Shown piece after piece: positions 21,456-32,843 of a stretch of DNA of 64,000 bases. The notes under the pieces were generated by a model, which saw nothing but the letters and a program-made list of their open reading frames with translations, made no database searches and had not been told where the DNA came from. The translations under genes were made by a program, and so were the position numbers. Source of the stretch: Cercophora sp. LCS_1 (lineage: Eukaryota > Ascomycota > Sordariomycetes > Sordariales > Lasiosphaeriaceae). The stretch covers positions 992,001 to 1,056,000 of the forward strand of contig JAPZLL010000001.1 of NCBI GenBank assembly GCA_036250225.1, written 5' to 3'. The stretch's first letter is position 1; every line of letters begins with the position of its first letter.

Positions 21456-22915
21456 ATGCGACGAGTTGTCGTGACCGGCCTCGGCGCCGTGACGCCTCTA
21501 GGCGTCGGCGTTAAAGAGACATGGGACCACCTTTTGTTGGGACTATCGGGCATTCAGAGCCTCCCGGAACGGTTCGGGCGTTCCGTTGCGGCCGGCGTCG
21601 TGTCGCCCATTGACGATAGCCCACCGCCACAATGGAAGCCCCGACAATGGAAAATATCTCGACCAGTCACACTAACATCAGACGGAGAACACCAAAAGAA
21701 AACATGGGACCCCTCGGATTGGGTCAATGTTTCCGAGCAGCGCAACACATCGCTCTTCTCCCAGTATGCTGTCGCCGCAACCGAGATGGCCCTCGCACAG
21801 GCCGGATGGAAGCCCACGACTCCCGAGCAGCTTGATGCCACCGGAGTATGCATGGGAAGCGGAATCGGCAATCTGCACGAACTCTACGGCATAAGTAGAG
21901 ATTTCCAAAAAGGAGTCAATGTATGTAAGGGTCTAGTGGCCCCTTACCCATGAAGTGTGCATTCTCATTCGTTATTTTCTTCCAGGGCTATGCCAAGGTC
22001 TCTCCCTACTTCGTCCCCAAGATCCTCATCAACCTTGCGGCTGGCAACATTGCCATGCGGTATGGCTTCCGCGGACCCAACCACGCTGCCACAACGGCCT
22101 GCACCACAGGCGCTCATTCCATCGGCGACGCCTCGCGCTTCATTGCGTTTGGTGATGCCGATGTCATGGTTGCTGGTGGCGCCGAGGCGTGCATCCACCC
22201 CTTGACCTTTGCTGGCTTTTCCAGTGCAAGGTCGCTAGCCAAAGGAGACCCCGGACAGGCTGAGACCTGGTGTAGGCCGTTTGATCGGGACAGATCGGGC
22301 TTTGTGGTATCCGAGGGAGCAGCTGTTTTGGTGCTCGAGGAACTGGAGCATGCCAAAGCGAGGGGTGCCCGCATCCTAGCGGAGGTGAAGGGCTACGGCT
22401 TGAGCGGTGATGCGTACCACGTTACGAAACCTCCGCCAGACGGATCGGGTGCATTCTTGGCCATGAAGAGGGCGTTGGCGAACGCGAAGCTTAGGCCGGC
22501 AGAGGTGGATTATATCAATGCCCACGCAACAGGGACAGTAGCTGGGGATGTTGCCGAAGCGCAGGCGATCAAGACATTGATGATGGGCGAGCATGGGGTG
22601 GACAACGAGTCCAAAATCGCCGTGAGCAGTACCAAGGGTGCCGTGGGCCATCTCCTCGGAGCTGCGGGGGCTCTCGAGGCACTCTTCTCGGTATTAACCA
22701 TTTCCGAGGTACGTTTTGCCATTTCTCAAGACAGGCCCTTCTAACTTGACCAGGGTGTCATGCCTCCGACCATTAATCTAGATAATCCAAATGTCGAGGG
22801 AAACTTCAATTTCGTTCCGCACGAGGCACAGGAGAAGAAGGTCAGGGTTGCTCTGTCCAATAGCTTTGGATTTGGAGGAACGAATGCGTCTCTTGTCTTT
22901 GCGGCTTTGGAGTAG
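21456..22915 (+). CDS. CEM1: Mitochondrial 3-oxoacyl-[acyl-carrier-protein] synthase
   Basis: Three exons (21456-21920, 21986-22708, 22754-22915) give 449 residues. The protein is a KAS II-type condensing enzyme. The catalytic triad is Cys194 ([11 protein letters not shown]), His335 (INAHATGT) and His377 ([11 protein letters not shown]), and the C-terminal glycine loop is [11 protein letters not shown]. It extends acyl-ACP chains in mitochondrial type II fatty acid synthesis, whose main product is octanoyl-ACP for lipoate. The N-terminus starts directly with the enzyme core ([15 protein letters not shown]), as in other fungal homologues, so targeting is not obvious. A fungal-type insertion of about 45 residues lies near residues 50-100. 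Both introns are short and phase 0. The functional link to PDX1 in this window is through the lipoyl cofactor. Confidence 0.93.
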
Positions 22916-23034
22916 GTCCAAATCAGGTGTACGACTCAGTGTAACATGGAAGCAATATCAACCCCACCCAGCCCATCGGAAGCCAGTGCGCTACGATCCT
23001 TGATTCGAAGTGTAGTGCCAGTAGTCGCCGTTCT

Positions 23035-23444
23035 CTAAGCATGTTCCCGATGTCTGGATGAGCCAAACGCCACCAAAGCAGCCGTCCTCGGTGCCGGTAT
23101 CGACTTCACATTAGCTAGGACGCCGCGTGCGAATACATTGTGAGGAACTAGGTAGCGAAGGGTATCCTCACACTCGGGAATTTTCAGGCCAGAAGTGTCC
23201 CGGTTGAAGGCCTGGGTTGTGTCGTCGAACTTGTAGCAACGTCCCAGATCGACAGTGGATTGGGATATGGCGTTTACGCCGTTGTTGCCGAGCCGGTACT
23301 TGTCAGCGTGCCTTCGAGAATGGCTAGTGTCGAGAGAGAAAGTACTCACCAGTCATCTGTGTTGCGGTTTTCGGTCATGATGGACACGGCTGTGACTGTG
23401 AATGGGAGAAGAGAGCTAGCGGAGAGGAGAATCTGGGATTTCAT
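23035..23444 (-). CDS. Possible small secreted protein, frame uncertain
   Basis: An ATG at 23444 opens 31 codons that look like a signal peptide: a short basic start, a hydrophobic run ILLSASSLLPFTVTAVS, then a polar segment ending NTDD. A good donor (GTGAGT) follows at 23349. A second open frame (23298-23037) reads YRLGNNGVNAISQSTVDLGRCYKF and further. However, the natural acceptor (AAG at 23301-23299) joins the two segments in the wrong frame. An upstream acceptor at 23312 keeps the frame but implies a 38 base intron. The locus may be a real small secreted protein with an unusual intron, a decayed gene or a sequencing error. No family is recognised. It converges on CEM1 and is divergent from CBP3. 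Confidence 0.4.
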
Positions 23445-24594
23445 CTTGAGGTTAACGAGCAAGTTGTGAACGACTGGGGCAGAGAACTATCCGTTCTAGA
23501 ATGAGAGGTGAGAGTTCGTCTTGTGGGTGAAGGAACTGGGAATTGCAGGATCTTTTCAACCAAGTACGACGCAAAAGGTCCCGCTAGATTACGATACCCA
23601 GACTTCTCAAGTAAGCACATGAGGTTATTTCTCTGGTAACATTATGCGTTCGCAAACCTAAAGGCACAAGAACTGCAGGATGCTTGGAGGTGTTACCACG
23701 CAAAGCCAGTCCACCTTAGCCAGTCTCAAAATGACTACCTCTCAGCAGAAGGCGAAGAGTGTCTTGCAGTCAGCAAACAGCCAAGTACCCTCGAATCGAC
23801 ACCCAGAATAAAAAGCCACCAATCCGTTATTGACCAGCTAAAATACCCTCAGTCAGCTATTTCTATGTGGGCGGTGTTGTGGTTGTTGTGGGGCTGTTGG
23901 AACACGCGGGAACCATATAAGTGCCTGGAGGGGAGGTTCTGTCAAGTTGGACTCACCAAGAAGGACGTCTTGGCCGAGTGGTAGTGAGCATCGCCTTGCT
24001 CACACAGCCAGCCAGAAACCGCGCATACGGTCTTCGTAAGGTCCCAGGTTCGATTCCTACTAGGTGGCGTGGTCACCAGTTTCAAGGGTCGGCCTGGGAC
24101 CTGAGCTTTTGCCATTTTTGCATAATAATCCGTTCCCATCATATATTATTGCCCCTTTAAGAGTCACCTTCCTGATCTAAATGTCGCACGGTGACCTTGG
24201 GCGGTGGGGGAACGACAGAGGATGGGTAGCCACCCCGTGGTTCGCACTACTTCGACTGTAGATTGGTGTCCACGCAGATTTCCGGATTGCTTTAGGTTCC
24301 GCCATCCCGCACAAGGGTTGTTTGATAAATAAAAACGCCATTTTATTGATATCCAAGGATGGTCTGTCAATGAATTTATTTTCGGGAGGCCACAATCTTT
24401 CGTTGTCCCTGCCATGGCCGACGACTTACACGGCAAGCACGACAGGTTGGGCCTAACCCTAACCCCTGTCTTCTTATCAATCCTTATCGAACACGTCCCG
24501 AATTTTTGGACCGCGACTCCATGACGTCCGCTTCGAGCTCCAGCTCTGAGCTCCCTTGTCCGACACTGAGCTCCCACAGCTCCCGATCGCAACA
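23445..24594. other. Intergenic upstream of CBP3, contains a tRNA-like element
   Basis: This 1.15 kb lies between two divergent genes. The only structured feature is the tRNA-like element at about 23963-24133, listed separately. No other supported frame was seen. Confidence 0.55.
23963..24133 (+). mobile_element. tRNA-related SINE-like element 1
   Basis: An A-box-like sequence (TGGCCGAGTGG, 23971-23981) and a perfect B box (GGTTCGATTCC, 24047-24057) are spaced as in a tRNA with a long insertion. A 7 base hairpin (GTGAGCA 23984-23990 with 23997-24003) lies between them. The acceptor and T stems do not pair, so it is not a working tRNA. Downstream is a unique part ending near a TTTTTGCAT tail (24115-24123). 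This layout fits a tRNA-derived SINE or a tRNA relic. A second element at 59420 shares the boxes and the tail. Confidence 0.5.
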
Positions 24595-25581
24595 ATGGCC
24601 TGCCGAACATGCCACTCCGCCCTCGGGCTTCTCTCCCGCCGCACCGCTCCATCTCTCCGCCCAGCACTCTTCATAACCAGACATACTGCGCCAGTGCGGC
24701 GGTTGGCCACGGCCCCTCCAACAAAATCACACCCAGACGCTGTCACACCACCACCACCCACCACAGCAAAGGCAACACCAGCCAAGAAGCTCAGTATAGC
24801 GCGGGTTGTGTCCGCACAGAAACTCCGACCAGGCGGTGGCATTGTCGCCGCATATTCAATCTACAATGGAACCGATCGGCTGTGCCAGCTGATCTGCGCC
24901 CAGGCCGATTACACCATCGACCAGGCCGCCCGCAGGTCGGGCGCGCTGAAGCACACAGAGGAAGGCGAGGAGCTCGGCTCCGGAGATTCAATATGGCATA
25001 ACGGTACGTTTGTCTCCCTACGTTGGTTGCTGTCTTCGTGAACTAACTGGTCTCGCGCGACAGCCTTTGGTCTCCCACCCACCTTTAGCACCTGGGCCCA
25101 TGTCAGCATGCTGCACATGTATCTGATCGTGGCAAGACTGCGCGCCTGCGAAGAGGCAACCTACAAAGAATGGCATAAACAGCTGCTGGATCATTTCTTC
25201 CACGCAGCCGAGGCGAAGATGGGCGTCGCGCACGAGCTCACATCGAGCAGCATTCGCCAACGATATCTTAAAGACCTCTTCGTCCAATGGCGCGGTCTGC
25301 TACTAGCATACGATGAGGGGCTCGTAAAAGGAGACGCCGTGCTGGCGAGTGCCGTTTGGAGGAACCTATACAAAGGACGCGAGGACGTGGACGTGGTCGC
25401 CTTGGCAGGGGTGGTGGGCTTCATGAGACGATGTCTCAAAGACCTAGACAGCCTCCCCGACGACGACTTTCTCCCCTTCCTGGCCTCTATCGGCATTGAT
25501 ACCGAAGCAAAGGGCCTCTTTGCAGCAATCGCCGGAGAGGAACTCCGCGGCGTTGACACCCCGGTTCCTACCACCCCGTAA
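24595..25581 (+). CDS. CBP3: Cytochrome bc1 assembly chaperone (ubiquinol-cytochrome c chaperone domain)
   Basis: Two exons (24595-25003 and 25064-25581) joined over a 60 base intron give 308 residues. The first ~40 residues contain repeated Arg and no acids (MACRTCHSALGLLSRR...), a mitochondrial presequence. The Pfam ubiquinol-cytochrome c chaperone domain spans about residues 120-285, with FGLPPTFSTWAHVSMLHMYL, WHKQLLDHFFHAAEAKMG and LFVQWRGLLLAYDEGLVKGD. CBP3, with its partner CBP6, binds newly made cytochrome b at the mitoribosome exit and is needed for complex III. ATG 24595 was chosen because it begins the presequence; there is no upstream in-frame ATG. The 3' end faces DHFR only 122 bases away. 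Confidence 0.93.
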
Positions 25582-25703
25582 AATGTACCATATCATAGCT
25601 GTACCAAAATTGTACCACAACCCCAAATTCCCACGTAAAACCAACGCCCATAGATGCATCCTTGTCCCTCCAGATAGACCCTACCCAAATTGCATCAAAC
25701 CAC

Positions 25704-26415
25704 TCAAGAGTCCCCCTCTCCATCCCTCTCCCTCTCCCACATCTCAACCCCCCACCTAGTCCCCGCCTCCTCAACCTCGTCCAACCGCTCCCCAACCCAC
25801 TCATCCCCATCCACCCTCTTCCACCCCTTAACACCCTCCCCAAGAACCAGCGGGAAAAAAGTATCACACTCAAACTGACCCAGCACCCTCGTCAGCAAAA
25901 CCCGCTTCGTCTCCTTCAGCCCCAGCGCAGCGCCGTAGATCTGCGCACCCCCAATCACAAACACCCGTCCGACGTCCTTTGTCGCGCCCAAAAACTCAAC
26001 CGCCTGCTCCAGCGACCCAGCCATAACGGGCTCCTTTTCATAGTCCGCTGGCTTCGTCGGCGGCGTCGCGATGCTCCGTGAAATCACAACGTTGAGCCGG
26101 CCCTTGAGCGGGCGGAAACGCGTCGGGATCGAGTCCCATGTTGCGCGGCCCATTATTACTGCGTTGAGGGAGTGAGGTGGGGACTAATACGGGTGTCGTC
26201 AGTGAGTTTGGATGGTATGGAATGAGAGAAACCCGCCCCCCCCCCCAAAAAAAAAAGAAAAAAAAAGGGAAACAAACAGAAGGCGAAAGACGTTTTGTGA
26301 CGCGGGCGAAATAGGCCATTTCCTTTTTGAGGCCCGTCCAGGGGAGGGTTCCGTTGAGGCCGATGCCCATTTCGCGGGTTGCGGCGACGATGAGGGTTAG
26401 TTCTGGGGGCGGCAT
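25704..26415 (-). CDS. Dihydrofolate reductase
   Basis: Two exons (26278-26415 and 25704-26183) give 205 residues. The active-site region is complete: IVAATREMGIGLNGTLPW with the WTGLKKEMAYF helix, then NAVIMGRATWDSIPTRFRPLKGR, and the NADPH-binding FVIGGAQIYGAAL. The enzyme reduces dihydrofolate to tetrahydrofolate for thymidylate and purine synthesis. The 94 base intron uses a GTTTGT donor and a TTAG acceptor preceded by CTGAC. On the coding strand it holds a T-rich run followed by about 12 Gs. Reading through it would disrupt the protein. The start ATG at 26415 gives an N-terminus of normal length for fungal DHFRs. Confidence 0.94.
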
Positions 26416-27422
26416 TTTGCGTTGGTGATGTTGAGTTTTGTTGGTATGAGGTGAGATGTGGTGAGTGAGGTTGGAATATGAGAGGTGTAAGAGAGATGCC
26501 GGTTGAGGCGGCAAAAATTGCGGAGACGGGCAGGTATACAAAGGGAATTGGCCAATGGGGCTGATAGATACCTTGAGGGTGATGCTGGGCGATGGATAAC
26601 TGTGCGTGTAGACGAAATACTAGTGTCTAAAATAAGGTTTTAGCAGGAATCAATGCTGCAGGCATTGTTCTGTGTTCTTGAACATGGTCATGAGCTGTTG
26701 GTTGTGTCTTGTCTCCTGAGCCAAGGTGAGTCCTTCCCTGGAATTCCTGTGTTGCTGTCGGAGCTGCCGTTTTGACTGGTCGAGTTTGACCCGTGCGCTG
26801 GCCCACCCCGCTCAATCAGACCCCTGCCTCCAAGGCCGATTTCCTTCTTTGCGCAAGCAAGATTCTCGTTAGGCTTTATGGGCCTCAAGCTCCTGTTGCC
26901 GATGCCTAGCTTCGTTGCTCCCCGCCTACTGGGGTGCTGGATAAGAGACTCGCTAGATAATTCTCACCATCTCCTCATCCATCATGACATTGGCGATGGC
27001 ACCGCTCTAACATAGTCCAGGGTTTCTCACGACAAGTGTGATCGGTGGAGCAAAGGAAAGGAATACGCAGAGAGACTGGGAGAACCAAGATTATGTGCAC
27101 TCTCTTATACCAACTACTACAATATTTGCCAACGGCGGTGCGGATACCCCTCTAGCAGTATCAGGATGCGGTTGACTGCCTTCTCAACTTCGCGCCTCCA
27201 TGTCCAACAGCCAGCCCATTTATGATCACTTGAGCCAGGCCATGGTTTTTTTTTTCAGGCGATAGTTGTTCCCTGGGTCATAAGGCGAGTCGTCCCACGG
27301 CGGCAGAGGGGAAGTTGAAATGATGGGATCGAGATGGTAGTGGAGGACCCGTCGTATAAGTTTCACGTTCGTCCCCGTGTTGATGGAGACGACGCAGATT
27401 GCCGCTGACAGCTTCAACAAGT
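26416..27422. other. Intergenic, no gene seen
   Basis: This 1 kb lies upstream of DHFR. No coding frame with motifs, and no repeat beyond a 10 base T tract at 27246-27255, was seen. Confidence 0.5.
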
Positions 27423-27679
27423 TCAAAGCTCAAGGTGGCGTTGATAACGTGGTGTGGTCTGGCCTGGTACGGGTTTGGCGCCATTTCCCATCCAGTTTCT
27501 TTCTTGTCAACACAGGGGCTCTCTCCTCCTCAATAGAGATAGCTGGTCAACATACCATGATCTCGTCGGGCGCCTCGGCGTCGCCGCCTTTGAATCCATT
27601 TCACGATTATGAATACGGTTGGCGGAAGACCAACCACAAGAGTGACGATGGCCACAATCGCTTCGAGGCTCACGTCCAT
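27423..27679 (-). CDS. Candidate 67-residue single-span membrane peptide
   Basis: Exon 1 (27556-27679) encodes a short acidic start (MDVSLEA), a strong hydrophobic span of about 22 residues (IVAIVTLVVGLPP then TVFIIVKWI) and an arginine cluster of five. A good donor (GTATGT) follows. A 53 base intron with a CAAG acceptor leads to exon 2 (27423-27502), which ends QRHLEL and a stop. The Asp-rich start, one span and basic stop-transfer patch form a convincing type III-like membrane topology. The exon 2 choice is weak and the function is unknown. Frames of this kind are easily missed because of their size. Confidence 0.35.
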
Positions 27680-28615
27680 GGCTAGACGCGTAACCTCGTC
27701 TCCGCTGAGATGAATTAAGAGCGGGTTTGCGAAGGGTCGTAATAGGCTGGTGGCGGAGTAAGAACTGTGAGCAAGAAGACTAGGACGACAAGTCTAGGAT
27801 CAGCAGCAAGGGAGAAGAGGGAAGAGTTAGAGAGAACCTCCTCAGCAGATGAACAAGGCAAGACTCCGTGAGATATGGTAAGATGCCACAGATCGAAATT
27901 TATTTGAGCGGCAATTTTGTACGTACCAACCATGAGTTACCCATCGGCGTTTTCGGGCTCAAGGGCAACCTCTTGGAATGTAACTTTTCAGATTCTGGAA
28001 AGGCCCACTGGGAACGAGCCGGCGAGCAAGGTCTCCGCTTCCTGTTGCCCACGTTGTAGAGTATGCATTCAGATTCAGGCCAGAGCCAGTCGCAGAGCAC
28101 ACCTTGCAGCCAGGTCGCCAGGAGCCTTGCCCCGGCCGAAGGACGCTTGTCCTAACTGCCAGGCGGGCGCCGAATCGGATAGGTAGGCGTTAGCCGTCTG
28201 CATCTGATCTTTGGCCTGCTCTGTTCCACTGCCGACTCGCACCACTCCTTGGATGGAAGAGTTGCCCCCTCCCCGCCATCAGATCTGAGACTCCTCCGGC
28301 GGCGTTGTCACGGCCCCAACATCTGCTGCGGCAGGGTCAGATTTTGGAGTTGGCCAATCACGAATACCTAACGAACAGGGATCGGAACTGGAAGGTGTTT
28401 TTGGGGCTTCGGATTCTGGTGGCAGCCAATCGTCGAACGGGGAGCGGTCAAGCAACAACCAACCTCAGCCTCAGTGCGAAGCGGAGGGGCGTGCAACAAC
28501 CTTGTCACCCCCTTCAAGCTTGTCGCTAGGTTTCCCCCTCTTTCACCTCACACTTCTCCCCAATTCCCTTGACTTTTTAAACTTCACAATACACACAATT
28601 CCGACTGGAATAGGT
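27680..28615. other. Upstream region of the Clr5-ankyrin gene
   Basis: This stretch of about 0.9 kb has no supported frame. It probably contains promoter and leader for the Clr5-ankyrin gene. Confidence 0.5.
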
Positions 28616-31600
28616 ATGGCGCCGTCACGACAGGCTCCTACCGAAGATGCGTGGAACCAGCACAAGGCTGAGATCCGACGCTTGTATCTCGTTGAAGAAA
28701 AATCCCAGAAGGACCTTCTGAAGGCGGTGAACGACCTGGGACTCTCTGTCACGTCAGTGCCGCTTCTCCCGTGTTGATCTCTGACGATTGGGAGCTGATA
28801 CTCTTCCAGAAAGGCCCAGCTGGAATATCGACTGAAGCTATGGAATTTTAAGAAGAATGCTGACGAGGGGACTTGGCTTTACATTGAGAACAGAGTCGGC
28901 AAAAGGAAGCGAGACGGTAAAGATAGCGAGGTCATATTCTGCGGCAAGAGGATGAAGACGTCGACGGTGGAAAAGGAGACATATCGCCATCGGGGGCTGA
29001 CCTCTGCACTTCGTGAGTCCGACCCCCTTTCAGCGCTGCTACGTGAACCCAGTAATTTACTGACACGTGCTCGTAGCGGCAAGTCCACAGTCTCCCGCCG
29101 ATGCCAATCTGTCCATCTGCACTCCGCAGCCATTCTCTATGGAATTTGTTTGGCCGGTAACCCTTCCCTGGTTGCGGTTTCAGTCATCCTTCGCCCAATG
29201 TTGGTGTTTTCCCTTCCGTTGAATCTCTAAAACTTCTCATTCCGACACCTGTTAGATTTCTCACCATCCCGTCTTCGAGCCAGCCAGCCGCACGGTGATA
29301 GCGATACAAGCACTGAGCGTCGTGCCACATCAACATCATTAGTTTCCTCCTTTCTGCGCAGAGAGCTCAAGGGCCAATCTCTAAGCTTGTCTAAGCTTGC
29401 TTCTACCATTGGTATCACCATGCCCGAGTCCTATCCTGGGGAACACGTTATGCGTGCCGAGATTATGGCCAACAGCACGGAGCCTGAACTGAGCCGCGAG
29501 TCCATCATGCTCTCCATCTTTAGTGCCTCCAATAACCTCGGCGATCTTGACGATGACGATACGTGGAATCGGACCGTAGCTGGTATTCGCCAGATCGGCG
29601 CCATGGATGGGAAACTTGACCTCAGATCATTCGCTAACAACATCACCATCTCAGCATTTATGGAGAAGCTCTTTCACGCAGCCTTTCGTCGAGTGATAGA
29701 ACGGGATCCATGGAGTAATGATGACATGATGGAAGATCTTTCAGAGGAGGAATGGGAAGATATGTGTGCCGAAAAAAATATATACGACAAATGGGTACCA
29801 ATGTGTATAGTCAGATGGCTGTTATCGGCAGGCTATAAACCGGAAACTTCACTGTGGGTTGGAGGAGAGCCCATGTCCCCGCTTCAGCACTCACTATCGG
29901 CTGGTAAGGGGTATCTGGTGCAGCTGCTCATCGGTATGTGGTATTCAGTCTACATGGGATCATTGTCCTAAGCCCTTCATCAAACGGAGCTAACCGACGT
30001 TCCATTTAGATGCTGGTGCGGACCCAAACTTTGAACCACGCGGCTCAGGCATAACGTCGCTTGGGTTAGCTTTAACGTCGAGCGAACCGGAAAATGTTCA
30101 CCTGCTACTCAAGTTCGGCGCGAGAGTCAACCTACCTACCCGCGATGGGCACTATCCACTTCACATAGCAGTTCGTACGGGGAATCCAGACCTCGTTCGG
30201 ACCCTAATAGAGCACGGAGCCGACCTTCGAACAATCCGGAGTCCGTGCGACCCTCTATACCTGAGGTTGACGCCGTTAGGAGAGGCCGCGGCCTCCGCGA
30301 TGAAGCGCAGCATGTCTTTGCAGCTAGTCAAATATCTCACTCAGACACTGTGCTTGAGATTTCCTTCGGTCCCTATCACGAAACTGCTCGCAGATGACGC
30401 CGTTGTCGCCGCTGCTGCGGGAAATGACGAGGCCATTCGGCACTTCAATGGGCTTTCCCAGAACGTCATCCACACCCCAAACGGCAACGGCGTAACGCCG
30501 CTCCAAGCGGCTGCACGGCACGGAAAAAAATCGACGTGTGAATTGCTCCTTCAACTTGGGGCTCGCGTCAAATATACACCCCTTGAGAAGCCGTCTCCCC
30601 TTCACCTTGCCAGCTTTGGTGGCCACGAAGATATCATCGACCTGCTTGTTTCCCACGGGGCTGAAGTGGATTCAAAATACAAGACACCGAATGTTTATAC
30701 CACGAGTCAACATCTCATGTGCAGAACGTATGATATCCGTTCACTAGCCATCGACATCGCGACACCCCTCGATTTAGCTCTTCAACAGATGAAGTTGTTT
30801 TCTGCGCTCAAGTTGATTCAGCTAGGTGCACAGCTAACCGGACATGAAGTATCGGTGGCAGCCAAGCATACGAACAAGGAGCTCTTGTGTGCAGCACTGG
30901 CTAGAGGGGGTAACCCGAATCAGGCAGATGACTCTGGTAAAACTCCACTCCAACTGGTTTTGTCACAACTGGAAGGAAAACCTATATCGCCCCGCATGGA
31001 GATGGTGACTGCTTTGCTGAGCGCCGGTGCCTTACTTAAAGGTGGTGAGCTGGTCTCTGCTATGCGCCTCGGCATCGAGTTTGTGGGACAACTTCTATCT
31101 TATGGTGCAGCATCAACAACAACAACAGCTCACGCTTCAGAGATTGGGATCCTTGAGGCCGCGGTACTGTCGGGAGACTCTGCTATCATGGCGATGGTTG
31201 ACGAGTGGCACCCAGGGCTGTATGAGGCGGGCGCTCTCTGTGCTGCAATCGCAACCGTAAGGGAACCAGAGTATATCGGTGCTCTCCTTCGCAGACGGCC
31301 ATCGCAAACCCCGCCGCAGCCCCTAGAAGCTACCGCTGTTGCCATGGCGGTGACGGCGAAGAGCTCACACCTTCTACAGCTTCTGTTAAGATACCTACCG
31401 CCCTCTAACCAAGGTGTCTTACCCTCGAAGTATTGGGGACCCGGAGGAGACTTTCGCCTCTCGCAGCCGTTTTGGCGAGGGTCTGTTTTGGAGGGCTCCC
31501 CACTCGCCTCGGCAGTGTGGAATCAAGACGAACACGCCATCCGTCAGCTACTAGACCATGGCTTTAGGCCAGACTGGAATACATTTTACGTCCTAGCGGA

Positions 31601-32360
31601 GACGGGAAACACAGAACTCGCAAGGCTCCTCACCAACTATGCGCTTCTTTCATCGGAGACCGTCCGGCGCGTCGGGAACTGGGGTTATTGCCCGCTTTCC
31701 GCCGCAGTTTCGCATGGGGATGTAGAATTTTTGCGTCTACTCATGACAGTAGGCTTAAAGATTGACGACAACGCCTCCCGTCGCACGGCGTTTCAAAACG
31801 CAGTTGAATGTGCCAAACTCGATATGATGCAGATCCTCCTGGAGGCGGGTGCTAATATCAACGCGCCAGCTTATAGATCCCTCGGCGCCACTGCCCTCCA
31901 GATAGCTGCGACCAAGGGCCACCTGGGCATCGCAAAGCAACTGCTCGATCTCGGGGCAGACCCGAACGCGAGACGGGCCTCCTATTACGGCCGGACGGCG
32001 TTGGAAGGTGCTGCAGAGCACGGGAGGATCGACATGATTGAGCTTCTTCTACAGCACGGGGCCAAAACAACGGGGAATGGACGGCGTCAGTACGTCCGAT
32101 CCGTTTTCCTGGCGTCGAGGGAAGGCCACTCTGTTGCTGCAGACTACCTGCAACGCTGTCGCGAGTGGACAGAGGAAGATAGGTCAATGATGGAAGATAT
32201 TGAGGAAAGTAGCTTTCCTGATGAGAGTGATGATGATGATGAGTTTGAGAATGGAATTTGGTCCGACGAGGACTCTGAAAGCGACCGTGACCACGACCAG
32301 GACGAGGAAGAGGAGGAAGAGGAAGAAGAAGAGGAAGTGGAGAAAATGGGAAGATATTAA
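28616..32360 (+). CDS. Clr5-domain ankyrin-repeat protein
   Basis: Five exons (28616-28752, 28810-29012, 29077-29199, 29256-29933, 30010-32360) give 1163 residues. The N-terminal ~65 residues match the Clr5 domain: a helix-rich WNQHKAEIRRLYLVEEKSQKDL, then KAQLEYRLKLWNFKKN. A linker with EFVWPVTLPWLRFQ and a helical region follow. From about residue 360 to 1090 there is a long ankyrin array, with units such as DAGADPNFEPRG, TPLQAAARHGKKSTCELLL, SPLHLASFGGHEDIIDLLV and TALQIAATKGHLGIAKQLL. The last ~60 residues are acidic, ending in a run of Glu. Clr5 domains occur in fungal regulators and ankyrin proteins of mostly unknown role; ankyrin repeats bind proteins. The exon 3 donor (GTTGGT, 29200) is the least certain boundary. 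No transmembrane segment is seen. Confidence 0.87.
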
Positions 32361-32843
32361 ACTCTCACAAGTTTACCTTCTCCGGCTGATGGGCGCCTAA
32401 GTCCATTTTATTATTTGTCTTTACTTGACGTAAGGGCCTAGGAGAAGCGATCGCTTTAACCCGCTTAGTTTTGCCACCAGCTCAACCATCAGAAAAGAAA
32501 ACGTGGCACTGCTAGCTGAGGTGCGGCTGTACGAGACTTTTACCGCAACATTGCTGAGGATTAAGGAATCCCCCCATTTGCCCACCTCCTCTGGTTGCGA
32601 CATCGTTCAAGCCAAAGCCTCCGATACCTCCTCCGATTGTCCAAGGACGCGGTCTGTTGGATATCGGAACTCATAGCGTATAAAAACTCAAGGCCCTTCG
32701 GTGACTCGCAGGACTCATCGACGTCCACCTTGTACCGTGCTTACCTACTCCCATTTGCCACTCTGTAGCCCTTCCATCAGCTTGCCATTGATTCAGCCTT
32801 TCCCCATCTACCCCCTTTACTACCTACACATCGCGTTGCCAAC
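32361..32843. other. Short intergenic region
   Basis: This stretch lies between the Clr5-ankyrin stop and the frame-broken gene. It contains CT-rich leader-like sequence near 32760-32830 and no coding frame. Confidence 0.5.

Noticed and set aside
23963..24060. Functional intron-containing tRNA gene
   Set aside because: The B box is perfect, but the acceptor and T stems do not pair and no anticodon arm of seven loop bases can be drawn.
24595..24600. Upstream TTG at 24556 as the CBP3 start
   Set aside because: It is not a usual nuclear start codon, and ATG 24595 begins a typical mitochondrial presequence.
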